Below, piece by piece: positions 11,861 through 23,599 of a DNA stretch of 64,000 nucleotides. A model generated the notes under the pieces. It was not told the DNA's origin. It saw only the letters and a list, made by a program, of their open reading frames with translations, and did not search any database. The DNA is from Allium sativum. Taxonomy: Eukaryota; Streptophyta; Magnoliopsida; Asparagales; Amaryllidaceae. The DNA is taken from positions 398,762,192 through 398,826,191 of the forward strand of contig CM060921.1 of NCBI GenBank assembly GCA_030737875.1, written 5' to 3'. A program made the translations under genes and the position numbers. The number at the start of each line of letters is the position of its first letter. Positions within the stretch are counted from its first letter, which is position 1.

Positions 11861-14369
11861 AGACGATCATGATACAAATTCAAACTTTAACCTGCTGATG
11901 AATCGGGAAAGCATAGAGGCACCGGAGATTCGGCGCCTCAAGGACTGTAATTCTACTAAAAAATTCCAAGTCCCCGGTCTCGAATTTAGGGGGCAACATG
12001 CATAGAAATTGTTAAATTCTTTCTGTTGCTTGAATGATTTATGATATAATTTTAGTTTGGTTGTATCCAAGTGACTAGTGACTAAATATGAAGAGTTTAT
12101 TGACTACAGGTACACGGTGACGCAAAAGAAATAAACTTTCATTCATAAGCTGCAAACCTACAAGATAAAGAAGAACCTAAACAAAAGTGAGGGCCATTCT
12201 CACAATTACATTTCATGGCCAGTGGAAAGCCTAAAAAAAATCCTAAGGACAAAATATGAACTGATATCTGCCTCCTACTTATTCTGGGGAGAGGAGACTA
12301 TGTAGACTTCTTGCTCTTTTTCTGCTTCCCTGATGCTTCCTTGTCAACGTCTGAACGAACAACTTTTTTCCTCTTCCTCTTATCAACAAGATTCTCCGGT
12401 GAAGAACTAGAGGACTAAGAGGCTAGTTGTGAAGTTATCGATCGGGAGGAAAATCTTACGACCAACCCAGTTTTGGGGTCGATCTCAGAAATAGGGGGCA
12501 CATATACTGGATCATGTCCCCCTTTCATAAGGAGCAACTGCTCCTCCACTTCGGCCTGTTGTTCAGCTAAGATTTCCTCATCACACCCTCTACTCTCTTT
12601 GGTAATGGCGACTTCCTCTTCATCACCGTCGTGGTGCCCGTCCATGTCCCTCAAAGCCTCAATAGTTTCAGCATCTGGGGGACATCAGCATCAACGCCTG
12701 GCAGGATGTCAATCTTCTATGCCCCTGCCTTCTTTTCAGCATCCTTATCAACCGGCCCGCTACCTGTATCATGAGAAACAAATGTTATTTTGGGAGAGAA
12801 TGCGGTTTGCTCAGTTGATTTTCCGACAAAGCGACGACAAGTGACAATTGCTTTGGCAAGTTGCGGAGAAAATATAGAGATACCTTCCACCGATCCTCCA
12901 TCCAAGCTAGCAGCAGAACCCCCGACAGCTGGAGGAGTAGGACCCAGAGGAATCAATGGATAATCTGGATTGTATTCCTCGATTTCGGAAGCCTTGGGCT
13001 CTGCCGCTGAGCTCGGGCCTTCTTCTGTTTTCTCTTTGCCCTTCGCCTGAGTTTTCTCTTTTTCAATTTCTTCTTGGAGCAGGCATCTGCCTTTCTCTAA
13101 ATCCTCAGGCTCATTATCCCTCAGAATGGCCCGCATCAACTCATTCTCATCAATCTCGTCGGCTCCTAATCGCCGTTTCTCGTCCTAGACGATCGCATCC
13201 CATATGTTTGCCAAAGTGACATGGTAGTCCGGGATCCAGGAGATATTACGAGTCTTGATTACCTGGCAGAGAAAATCAAATAGCATTTCTTCAAATCCTT
13301 CAATATCCTTTTCTCTCTCGAGGAGCTTTTCATTAGAAGCAGTAGCCATTTCAATGGCACTTTCCACATTACTTTCAGCTAGAATCGCGCGTTTCTCTTC
13401 ACGCGCGAGTTGATCATTCAGGATAGCCCTTTCTTTTCCGGCCAGAGCTAAACTATCTTTCAAGCTTGCCTTTTCTTTCTCCCAAGCAGCTCTTTCAGCC
13501 TCAAAATGATCTTGTGTTGTTCTCAATTCGGTGTTGGCCATCCTAAGATCTTCCACCTCTTTCTTCAATGACGCGTGCTCCTTACTGTTAGAATCGAGCT
13601 CATTATGGAAACGCTGCCTGGCCTCCTCCAGCTCTGTTTTTTAAGCTTTAGCGTCTCGTTGGGCCAAGGCAAGCAGAGATTGTGCATCCTCTAAGTCCTT
13701 CTCCATTTTTTCCCTGGCCCTTTCATTGTTATCAATCTTCACTTTGGATCTATGTGCTTCCATCTCAAGCGTTCGGATGACCTTTGAATGATCAACAGCA
13801 TGTTTCTTCATCGCCTCATACTGCCTGGCAACATGGCGAATGTGCCCGATGACTTCAGTATCCCAGTTCCTAGGGACTGGTTCCAAGGCCGGAACAAACA
13901 TCATCCTTTCGAAGAAGATGTCGGGGAATTGTTCTCGCAACTTTTCCAGCTTAGCTTGAGTCTCAGGACCATGGATGTAATCTCGTGACCCGGGGGCAAT
14001 CAAACCTTGTTGGCTGGAAGGGACAATGTCAATTTTCTCCATCTCAGAGTCCTTGATTGGATCCTTGCTTTTATCCTTGGGCTCGTAGTGTCTTTTTGAT
14101 GACCTGCTGTGAGAGGGTGCACTCTTCGGAGGGGTTAAGTCTTTGGGAAGTTTTTCCCCCTATAGGTAGCGCTGGATGACTGGGAGGCTTTCCAGAAGTT
14201 TGTTTAGACGGAGATCTAGACGATGAAGAGCGAGGCTTGTGAGAATCCCGAGACCAGTGGCTGTCTCCCCCTTGACTGCTGCTACGAGCACGCTCAGGAT
14301 TTAGATGGAAGCTAGGTGTACCTTCGCGAAGAGAGCGATAGGAATAAGATCGTTTGCGAGACATCCTTC

Positions 14370-14478
14370 CTGCAAAAGAAACAAGTACATATTAAAATCT
14401 TGAATGTTGTTGGTATAAAAGTGTGGGGTCAGATAGTGCATGTGATTTGTGCATCCCATATAATTCCCCCTAACAGAC
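14370..14478 (-). other. Intron 2 of the antisense gene
   Basis: The donor is CCCTG|GTCTGT at 14478 and the acceptor TTGTTTCTTTTGCAG ends at 14370. The intron is 109 bases. Unspliced, exon 2 runs to a stop at 14429; spliced, it joins the frame that contains MSRKRSYS. The donor is weaker than that of intron 1. Confidence 0.65.
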
Positions 14479-15033
14479 CAGGGCCCGAAGTCAGGCTCAT
14501 CTGAGTAGTTTCTCGTTCTCCAACTGGAGCAGTTGTTTCCTCAGAAACAAGGAAAAATGGCTCCCCTTCGAAGTCTCTCAGTGTATATACATCATCAGGC
14601 AAAGGAATTTTGCTCAGCTCTTTAAATAGCTGCTCTTCTGTTAAATCATCGGGAGCAGCAGGTTCAACCGGAAGAGAGGCCCTTAAGGGGAAACCCCCCG
14701 GAGAAACTGGGATTTCCTTAGACTTATCACCACAGGCCTTATCTCCTCTATATATGTTTAGGTCTTCGTCGTCCTGAATGACTATCGGCGAAGGACTCTT
14801 ACGAAATTTAATTGTTTCTGCTGCCCATGACGTTCCTTCTCCCTCTGTCGGGGGCACGTATTTGTAGGGTTTGCCGCCCGCACCAAGTCCAAACCTTATA
14901 TCCAGAAGGCGGTGCTTGTGAAGGTTCTCGTCAGTAATGCATTTCTTGATCTTTAGAAAATCGGATTTGCTTTGCAGAAGAAGAGACAACCGATTATTGT
15001 ATACCGATCCTTCCGTCTTGGGAAAGGCGTGAT

Positions 15034-15113
15034 CTGCTTAGAGAAAAAAAAGGGGGCATGTTAATGCTTCGATTTCTTAAAACAAGTTATTCAGTCAAAA
15101 GTTTAAAGTTTAC
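15034..15113 (-). other. Intron 1 of the antisense gene
   Basis: The donor on the minus strand is ATCAA|GTAAAC at 15113. The acceptor is a pyrimidine run ending CTCTAAGCAG at 15034. The intron is 80 bases. Without splicing the frame stops a few codons into the intron. With splicing it joins exon 2 in frame, which then stays open for nearly 200 codons. Confidence 0.75.
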
Positions 15114-15834
15114 TTGATTTAAGCCATCTTCTTGAACACCCGGCCTGTCTCTTTATATAGAACCAATCGGCCTTGGGATCCCCTATGTTGCTGTATCTGT
15201 CAGACAAAACCTTCCTATTTGCTACCGATTCGAAGAAAGAGAAATTTGGGGTTGCCGAGGAGCGATGCTTGAAAAGATAAAAGAATTTTAAATCTTTAAA
15301 CGTGAGCTCGGTATGCAGGATTTCTGCATATGCGATATATAGAGTGTATAAAGCTGCGTAGGCATTGGGATGAAGCTGCATTGGAGCGATACCCAATCGT
15401 TTTAAGGTCTCAATGACGATTGGAGGAAACGGAGGAATAGCGCCTACCCAACACATGAGTCGGCTAACTGTCATATACCCCTCCGGAGCCAAATGAGGTC
15501 TATCTTCGCTGCCGGGTGTCCTCACATCATCCCAGGGGATACCATGTCTCAAGCAAATTCTCTTAAGCTTTATGTCATCAAGTTTGGAAGCTAAAGAGTC
15601 TGTGAGTTTCTCTATTTCTATTGCACCAGGAACTTCGTCGGGAGCTCCGCCGTCTACCTCTGACTCTTCATCAAGCGAGGTACTCTCAAACGGATTCGAT
15701 TCTGTTTCTGCCTCATATTCGGATCCAGAATCCGCACCCTCTGGATTAGATGGAAGAACCTCGTGGTTGAGATGCTCATACACCTCGGGATCTGTCTCTG
15801 TGTCAGACCTTGAAGGGGAACGATTATCCGACAT

Positions 15835-17217
15835 TACTGTTTAGGCGAGTAAACATGAGAAATAAGATTATAATTACCCATCCCCCCTGTGTGTGCGAGT
15901 GCAAGTGTGTGCCTGTGCGTGCATTAAGGAGAAAACATAAAAGTCAACGAGATCATCAAGATATTAGTCGTCATATGAAGTTAAATTATGTTGTCATCCA
16001 GTCCAGAAAGTTCGTCATGAAGGCTCTAACCTAACTGTCCATTGGTATGATAGAGTTAAGTTGCACTGCTTATTTTACAATTTCATCGGATCGTTCATTA
16101 TGTGGCTCGTGATAATCCTTCGGATCATGGGTAAGGGTTTAGATCGCGCTTGGTCAGCTCGTGACGAAGGATTCGGTTCGTGGAAAGGTACTAGTTCAAG
16201 GAAGGGCCACGGATCGCGCAACGCATCGATTCATATCTGAACGGATCGTGATAACCTCCTGGCGATCCATGACTCGCAACCCTCGCCACGATCCGCTACC
16301 TTGCTCTTCCCCCGATCCGTCACCTCACCACTTCCACCACGAACCGCTCCCTTGCCTCAAACACGACCCGATCCGATGCAAGACTTCACACCATAGCTTC
16401 CCCCTGATTTTTAGATCACCACGATCCGACGTCTCGCCCTCCTCCTTCATCTTCTCCCTCTTCCTTCCGATACCACGAGTCGAACCAACATGCTCTCTTC
16501 TTCCTTTTCCTTCATCCTCCTCCTCTCTCTCGAGTGACCGAGACCCATCTGCCATGGTTCCGCGCCAGCCCCCAAAACCTCAAAAAACTACAAAATTTCG
16601 CCGTACTTATGATAGACGAGGGCGGAAATAACATGGAAGCATTTTTGTTCGTAATTACCTTTCTAAAATCAGAAAATAAGTGGATTTCCCAAATATTTGA
16701 AGAATTAGGGCTTTTCTTTTGGAGAACCTGGCGGCGCGATACGGAAAGAAGAAGAAGGGGTTAAAGTGACTAGGTTCGGGCTTATATAGAGGAAATCGCG
16801 ACCGTTAATCTTCTACTTTTTGTTTTATTCGCTCCTAACAGGCCGCGGGCTGAAGCCCACCACGACCCGCGACGAGGCCCACCAAGTCACCAAATCACGA
16901 TCCGTGGTCATGGATCGCGAAACGAGGGTGCGACCTGGACCATTGTTAAAAAAAAAGAAATGAGAAGGAAAATTTCAGAAATTTACCTGGTAAACTCGAC
17001 GATGAAGTCTCCAACAAATTCCAGAAAAGAATTGTTCAACGAACGAGAAATGATCGAAGACTATACTAGTATTTATACTTGTCAAAAGATGTGACTTTTC
17101 CGAAGTAGCAAGACTTTTCAGACAGGCATGACCATTAAATGGCATCACTTCGCGAAAAGATACCTCTACGACTTCAAAGCATGTTCCATCAATAAAACAT
17201 ACTTCGAGGGGGGAAAA
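15835..17217. other. Tat region between the antisense gene start and the 3' LTR
   Basis: It has no sense gene. It holds the presumed antisense promoter and leader, a GATCCG/GATCGCG-rich stretch at 16140-16440 and 16890-16930 that resembles the LTR middle, and the polypurine tract GAGGGGGGAAAA at 17206-17217, directly before the 3' LTR. Confidence 0.7.
16781..16790 (-). promoter_or_regulatory. Candidate TATA box for the antisense gene
   Basis: The minus strand reads TCTATATAAG here, about 950 bases upstream of the antisense ATG at 15834. Between them are a candidate donor AAAG|GTAATT at about 16660 and an acceptor CTAAACAG two bases before the ATG, so a leader intron is possible. Confidence 0.5.
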
Positions 17218-17940
17218 TGTTGGCTAGCTTTTTGACCAAGCCACCAAGGTTTACACACAAGAAGAGAGTATGAAGCTTTGTTCCTCTAGTTCATGAAAGG
17301 CCAGATCGCACCAGCGGATCGCACACACGGATCGCACCCCTCGGATCGCCAGCACAGAACGCGACCCAACCCGTCCATTGGAGCACGACCCGATCCGCAC
17401 CTATGCCACCACCTCACTCCGATCCGATCCCCAGCTACGTGGCGAAGCTCCTGACTTGTTCAACCACGAACTGGTCTTCAGCGATCCGAAATGCACGGAT
17501 CTCGCGACACCTGTCCACAACTGTCGTATTGACCAATTCTTCCTCATTGCTCGATCAAATCCGTTTTTCTCGGGATTTGCGCCACGTGTGACCGCGACCC
17601 GACTGGCAGAATCAACTATAAATAGCCCATAGATTGGCATTTTTGGGGATCTTTTGGTAGTATTGAGTATTGATTCCACCATTACTGTCGCGCCACTGTT
17701 TCTTATCAGTACTACTTCGAGATTACTGAGAAAAATCATAATTGTAAGAGTGAGTTTGAGAGAAATCATCAATTGTACTAGCATTCAAAGTATAATCGAT
17801 AACATATAAAGTGGACGTAGGCTCGTTAACGCCGAACCACTATAAATCTTGTGTGTTCTCTGCTTTTTTCTTCATTAATCAGTTATAATTCTCTACGAAT
17901 CAGAACAATTTGGGTGTTAGGTCCAAATTTTGATTTAACA
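17218..17940 (+). mobile_element. Tat element 3' LTR
   Basis: It starts TGTTGGCTAGC right after the polypurine tract and ends GATTTAACA, 723 bases. It is followed by the ATATT target duplication and the resumption of the family B LTR. It differs from the 5' LTR at about 27 positions counted by eye. Confidence 0.95.
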
Positions 17941-17945
17941 ATATT

Positions 17946-18926
17946 TATATTCGTCGTCGTTAGAATATAAATATTTATTTATAATTATAAAAGGAATTGA
18001 AAATGGCGTGGTAGTTCGATAATTCGATTTCAAAATTCAAATGAATGTACCGGGTGCAAAATAAACCGGAATTTAGCGAAACCAAAAATATTAGAATCTA
18101 TTTGATAATATCTTTCCAACGAATCCGAAAAATCAAAAATTCATAGCGGGAATCAAAAGATTTGTCCAAATGAAAATTCAGAATAGTCGCTATGGAATTC
18201 TGGCCCTTAAAAATGGAAATTTTGCAAATGACCTCGGATTACGACGAAACCACTTTTATTGGATCCGTGGTGTCAAGTTATTGCTAGGTATCAAATTTCA
18301 TAATTTTTCGAATCAATATGTGAGCGTGGCAAAGGAAAACGCGTTTGACCAGTTTCCGTTGATTTTAATCGACTGGAAAATGGCCATTTTTCAAACGATC
18401 TCGGAATTTGACGAAATTAGTTTTGTTAGGGCCGTATCGTCAATACGAAGCTAGAAAATATTTTTCGGGAATTATTAGAGTCTGTATGTGGGCCCGGTAA
18501 ATTGAAATGTACGTTCAAATTCAATATATAGAGTTATATTTTGATTTTGACGAAAACTGATCTTAATGGTCGAATTGGCCTACGGTACATATCCCACTGT
18601 GTTCGGAATGGGGGTATTACGCTATAGGCGACAGTCGTTGGGTCTCGTTTAGTGGTCGAATGAAAAGTCAACATTTTTTGAAATAAAAATTATATAAAAT
18701 TATATATACCCCCTATACACCCTCCCTCTCTCACCGTAGACTTCAGAAAGAAAAAAAAGAAAAAAAATCGAAGCCGCCCTAGCCCTCGATCCCGCCGCCC
18801 ATCTCCTCCACCTCCGATCAGGCGCCCTCCCCCCTCTTCCCGATCCTCCTCTTCTCGTTCTCCTCTATCCCTCCCCTTATCTTCCCCGACTATCGACGCA
18901 ATCCCTTCCCCAAAATCGAGGAACCC
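17946..18926 (+). mobile_element. Family B solo LTR, second piece (U3, promoter, start of leader)
   Basis: This aligns by eye with 61650-62640 of the second B copy. It holds the U3 block CCAAAAATATTAGAATC...TTTCCAACGAATCCGAAAAATC shared with families A and D, a TATA-like TATATATACCCCC at about 18701, and a C-rich leader from about 18720. It is interrupted at 18931 by element A. Confidence 0.8.
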
Positions 18927-19958
18927 TAGGCTGTAACGACCCTGAATTTTGGGGCCAAGTTAAAATTTATTTTAAGTGATTTTAAATGAGTTTTGATATT
19001 TAAATTAATCTATTTTAAATAATAATGATCACAAATTTGGTTCAAATCGAAGTTAGAATGAATAAATTAATTTTAATTATAAAAAGAATTAGAAATAGCG
19101 CGGTAGTTTGAAAAGTCAAACTTGAACTTTGACTGACCGTACAGGATGCAAAATTTAACGGATTTTAGTGAAACCAAAAATATTAGAATCTATTTAAAAA
19201 TATCTTTCCAACGAATCCGAAAATTCGAAATTTCATAGCGGAAATCAAAAGTTATGGCTAATTCAATTTTTAGAAAGGTCGCTAGGTAATTTGCATAGGA
19301 CAAAAATTCTACTTTTCACATATGTAGGAATTTGAACTCGAAACCACTTCCATTGGTTTCAGAATGACGTTTCTGCATTGAAAAACAGTAAACACTTATA
19401 TATTTCGAGTTCGGAAATTATTTGTTTAAAAATGTATTTTTAATATTAAATATATTCGCCTTGAAAATAGCCATTTTTTAAAAAGTCTCAGAATTCAACG
19501 AAATAAATTTTGTTGGATTCGTATCATCAAAACAAAGCTAAAAATGATTTTTCGGTAATTTTTGGAATTAATATATAACTATAATTGATTTTTCAGTGTA
19601 AACGGACAATTTTTGACTTTAAAAATTCATTAAAAATTCATACAGGCTCAGAATTGAACAAAATTAATTTTCATAGGTCCACAGCATCAAAACATAGCTA
19701 AATATATTTTTCGAGAATTTTTGAAGTTAATTTGTGACCTCGGTGAATTTTCACGTACGGTATACATTAAAATATTAATAAAATAATATAATTATTCCAG
19801 AACTCATAATAAATTTTGGAATTGGGTCCTGTAACATGTTCCATTGCGTTCAGAAGGCCTGAAAACCTTAAGAACGACAGTAAGCAGGCATAAATCGGTG
19901 TTCGGACCAAAACGGGCTTAAACGGGCTAATTAATAATTAGTTAACCCTAATATTATA

Positions 19959-19968
19959 TTATAAAAGG
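19959..19968 (+). promoter_or_regulatory. TATA box of element A 5' LTR
   Basis: TTATAAAAGG, with the same sequence near 26690 in the 3' LTR. Transcription would start near 19990. Confidence 0.65.
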
Positions 19969-20459
19969 ACGAAAATCACTGTTCATCATCTCCAAGCCGT
20001 CATTTGCTGAAGCTCCAAACTCACCTCCCTTCGAAAATTCAAACTCAGTTTTCTCTCTCATTTCTTAACGGAATTTCGCGTGTGAGTACTCGTTTCGAAG
20101 CTCTCGCCGAGCTCTTCGATTTGGTACCTACCTCAGCCATTCTCGTGCCTCGATCCGCCCGCCCCGTCCCTCCAAAGGTCCGCTGGTCGCGCCCCTTAGG
20201 CCCCACACGCCACCGCCGCACCTCGCCACCTTCTGGCCGTGCGTAGCTCTCTCGTAGCCGGTCCTTCTCCAACAAACGGCTCGTCGTTTCGTCAACTACA
20301 ACTCCAGAAAATCGAATTTGAAGTTTTGAACAAATTCTGAAAATAAGGTATGCTTCAGATTTTGCGACGCTTTTAAGCGTTGCTATAGCAGTTGTTAAAA
20401 GTCAGAATTATTCAAACATTGATAACTAATGTGTATGAACCCCGAATCTGAAAATTTCA

Positions 20460-20510
20460 GATCCGACAGGACCGTGGCGACGAGTAGGCTTTGCTGAGAC
20501 TGATTAGGGT
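20460..20510 (+). other. Candidate leader exon of element A
   Basis: It is bounded by an acceptor-like AAATTTCAG and a donor-like TTAGG|GTGAGA. Families B and D have an exon-like stretch in the same place ending GGAGTGGAA(A)CCC...|GTGAG. If used, the downstream intron contains the whole hairpin array. Confidence 0.45.
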
Positions 20511-20850
20511 GAGAATTTTATTTTTTTAAATTTAATTTAATTTATTTAATTATTATTTGCATGATTATTAACGGTAGAATTAATATGACACGATGTTTAA
20601 ACATAGATCTAAACCGTTCATAACATATGATGTGGAATCTAAATTGCCTATAGTGCTATGTGATTAGATCTGAAATTTTAGGCTTAAATCTGAATTTATA
20701 ATTAATTAAAATTAATTATGTGTTATTTATTTAACCATGCCATGTTGATTTTACATATGCTGTGTGAAACCCCATCTTGCAATTTACCTCGATGTTAGTA
20801 TCGAATCTGATCCTATTGTTGTATTTGGATGTTGTTATGCGATGTGATGA

Positions 20851-23490
20851 GAATTTACAGTTTACTTGATGTAAATAAGAACGCGACTTGTGATGAAATT
20901 TACATATTCTTTTTTTTTTTGTAAAATTGAAATAGGGAAAAATTGACATTTATTTTGATGTTAATAATAAGTAATTTACGTTGTATGAAAAATTAACATT
21001 TATTTTGGTGTTAATAATAAATAATTTTTAATGCATGAAAAATTAACATTTTTAATGTTAATTAAATAGTAATTTTACCGCAAGTGTACATTAACATTTT
21101 TTTTTGTTAATATAAAAAGAAATAAAACGTAGGATGAAATTAACATTTTTAATGTTAATATTATAAAAATTCAACCGTATGTACATTAACATTTTTAATG
21201 TTAATATTTTAAAAATTCAACCGTATGTACATTAACATTTTTAATGCTAATATTATAAAATTCAACCGTATGATGACATTAACATTTTTAATGTTAATAT
21301 TATAAATTAAATATTGGACATGTTAAATTTCACATTTTTACTTATGTGAATAAAATAAATTATTAGACATGTAACACATTTTTATTAATGTGAATAAATT
21401 GTAATGTGAATAAAATGGTAATTTTAACTGTATGCACAATATACATTCTTATTAATGTAATATATATAAGAATTTACTCCACAGGTGAAATTTAAATTTC
21501 TAGAAATGTAACTAAAGTTTACCTTTTATTTTATGTAAATAAATTGAGAATGTGAAATGTAACTAAAGTTTACATTTTATTTTATTAAGAATGTGATATG
21601 TAAATAAAGTTCACATTTTTATTAATGTAACATATTCAAGGACTTCACCGTAGGAAAAAGATTACATTTTTATCAATGTAATTAAAGTAGGAATTGGTGT
21701 TAACATTAAATTTACATTTAATTATGTAAAATTAAGGTATGAAATTTGGAATGACATAAATTTACATTTAATTATGTAAAACCAAAGTAGGAATTTGTGT
21801 TAACATGAAATTTACATTGAATTATGTGATGAGAAATTAACATTTTGTTTAATGTTAAATATAAGGAATTTACATGGTATGAGAAAGTAACATTATTTTT
21901 TAAATGTTAATAATAAGAAACTACACCGCATGAGCAATTAACATTATTTTTAATGATTATTAAATAGTAATTTCACCGAATGTGTAAATTAACATTTTTA
22001 ATGTTAAAGATAACACCGTATGATGTAATTAACATTTTTAATGTTAATATAATAAAATTTTAACCGTAGGATGTCATTAACATTTTTAATGTTAATATTA
22101 AAGTATTTACAATGTATGATAAATTAACATTTTTGTGTCAATGTTAAAAATAAGTATTCACATCGAATGAAAATTAACAATTTTGTTAATGATACAAATA
22201 AGAATTTACGTTGTATGAGGAATTAATATTATTTTTGATGTTAAAAATAAGTAATTTACAATGCTTGAAAAATGGACATTTTTAATGTCAATTAAATAGT
22301 AATTTTACCGTAGGATGAAATGGACATTTTTAATGTAAATTAACTAGAAATTTCAACCGTAGGATTTAGTTAACATTATTTATAATGTTAATATAAAGAA
22401 AATTTAACCGTATGATAAAATTAACTTTATTTTTAATGTTAATGATGCGTAATTTAAACGTATGATAAGATTAACATTATATTTAATGTTTAATAAAAAG
22501 AATTTACATCGTAGGATGATTAACATTATTTTTAATGTTAAAGTAAAAGAATTTCACCGTAGAAGGATTTAACATTATTTTTAATGTTTAAATAAAAGAA
22601 TTTCACCATAGGGTAATTAACATTATTTATAATGTTAGTATATAAGGAATTTGACCGTAAGATGAATTAACATTATTTTAATGTTAATATATAGTGAATT
22701 CCACCGTAGTATGAATTACCATTATACTTTGTTTATGTTAAAATAAAGGAAATTCAACCGTAGGTTGAATTAACATAATTTTAATGTTAAATTAAAGAGT
22801 AACTTAACCGTAGGATTGAGCTACATTATTTTTAATGTAAAGTAACTTAACATAGGATGAGATTACATTATTTTTAATGTTAATAAAGGGTAATTTAACC
22901 ATAGGGTTAATATACATTTATTTTTAATGTTAATATTAAGAGAATTACTTCGTAGGATAAAATTTACATTATTTTATAATGTTAACATAAAAGAGAATTG
23001 ACCGTAGGAATGTTACATTTTTTTTTATGAAATTAAGAAGGAATAACACCATAGGGTGAGTTAACATTATTTTTAATGTTAATAAAGGGTAATTTAACCA
23101 TAGGATAAGTCAACATTATCTTTAATGTTAAAATTAAGAAAATATGCATCGTAGGATGAGTTAACATTATTCTAAATGTTAATATAAAAAGTGTATATAC
23201 CATAGGGAAAAATTTACATTATTTTAATGTTAAAATAAAGGAATTCCACCGTAGGATGAGTTTACATTTTATTCAATGTAAATAGGTAAGAATGCGACAT
23301 GTAAATGCAAGTTTACATTTTATTCAATGTAAATAAGTAAGAATGTGGCATGTAATTTCAAGTTCGCATTTTATTAAATGTAAAGAAAATAAGAATGCGA
23401 TACGTAATGAAAGTTTACATTCTATTCAATGTAAATAGGTAAGAATGCGGCATGTAAATGCAAGTTTACATTTTAATTAATGTAAATAAA
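20851..23490 (+). repeat. Hairpin-repeat array in element A 5' LTR
   Basis: About fifty to sixty degenerate units of roughly 45 bases. Each has a self-complementary core such as TTAACATTTTTAATGTTAA (21043-21061) and a linker such as AACCGTAGGATGA. The stem varies but stays paired: TTCACAT/ATGTGAA at 21329-21350, TTTACAT/ATGTAAA at 21711-21730, GACATT/AATGTC at 22275-22289, TTTACATT/AATGTAAA at 23261-23282. Confidence 0.93.
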
Positions 23491-23599
23491 AATATGATTT
23501 TGAGAATGCGTCGTTAAATAAGAAGTTGACTATTTTTAATTAAAATAGAATGAATTGTTAATAAAAATAATTATTAACAAATAAGAAGGATTCTCAAAA

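Larger units (their letters stand above)
11119..12297 (+). other. Tat non-coding spacer between integrase and the antisense gene
   Basis: This spacer holds an LTR-like block at 11203-11270, tandem repeats at 11428-11860, and unremarkable AT-rich sequence to the end of the antisense gene at 12298. Tat-lineage elements are known for variable, repeat-prone regions 3' of pol. Confidence 0.75.
12298..15834 (-). pseudogene. Antisense extra gene of the Tat element (PF04195-like head, coiled coil, basic tail)
   Basis: Many Tat elements carry an antisense gene of unknown function with the 'putative gypsy-type transposon' domain (PF04195). Here it starts at ATG 15834 (MSDNRSPSRSDTETDPE). The head has an acidic stretch and then the conserved region PEGYMTVSRLMCW, IAPMQLHPNAYAALYTLYI and LKFFYLFKHR. 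Two introns (15034-15113 and 14370-14478) keep the frame open into exon 2 (15033-14479) and exon 3 (from 14369), which is rich in serine and arginine. A frame change near 14100-14160 leads into a long coiled-coil region (14042-13188, one TAA at 13641-13643) and an acidic region down to 12717 that starts after a TAG at 13185-13187. The last part (12654-12298) ends in the basic cluster KRKRKK...KQKKSKK, possibly a nuclear signal. Assignment to PF04195 rests on motif memory. Confidence 0.75.
4101..17940 (+). mobile_element. Ty3/gypsy LTR retrotransposon, Tat lineage (Retand-like), 13.84 kb
   Basis: It is bounded by two 723-bp LTRs and by the target duplication ATATT (4096-4100 and 17941-17945). 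The order is LTR, gag, protease, reverse transcriptase, RNase H, a second archaeal-type RNase H, integrase, a non-coding region with tandem repeats, an antisense extra gene, LTR. The second RNase H and the antisense gene are hallmarks of the Tat lineage. By eye the two LTRs differ at about 27 positions (near 3.7%), so the copy is moderately old. Gag-pol carries many in-frame stops and one frameshift, so it cannot move by itself. It sits in the U3 of the family B solo LTR. Confidence 0.95.

Noticed and set aside
12473..12844. Plus-strand frame opposite the antisense Tat gene
   Set aside because: It is the shadow of the acidic and serine-rich minus-strand coding region.
20004..20246. 80-codon frame in the A leader as a protein
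   Set aside because: Its carboxyl end shifts frame in the other LTR (26735-26989); the composition follows the C-rich leader.
20851..23490. CRISPR-like array of repeats and spacers
   Set aside because: Units are degenerate, linkers are also repeated, the context is a plant LTR and there are no cas genes.
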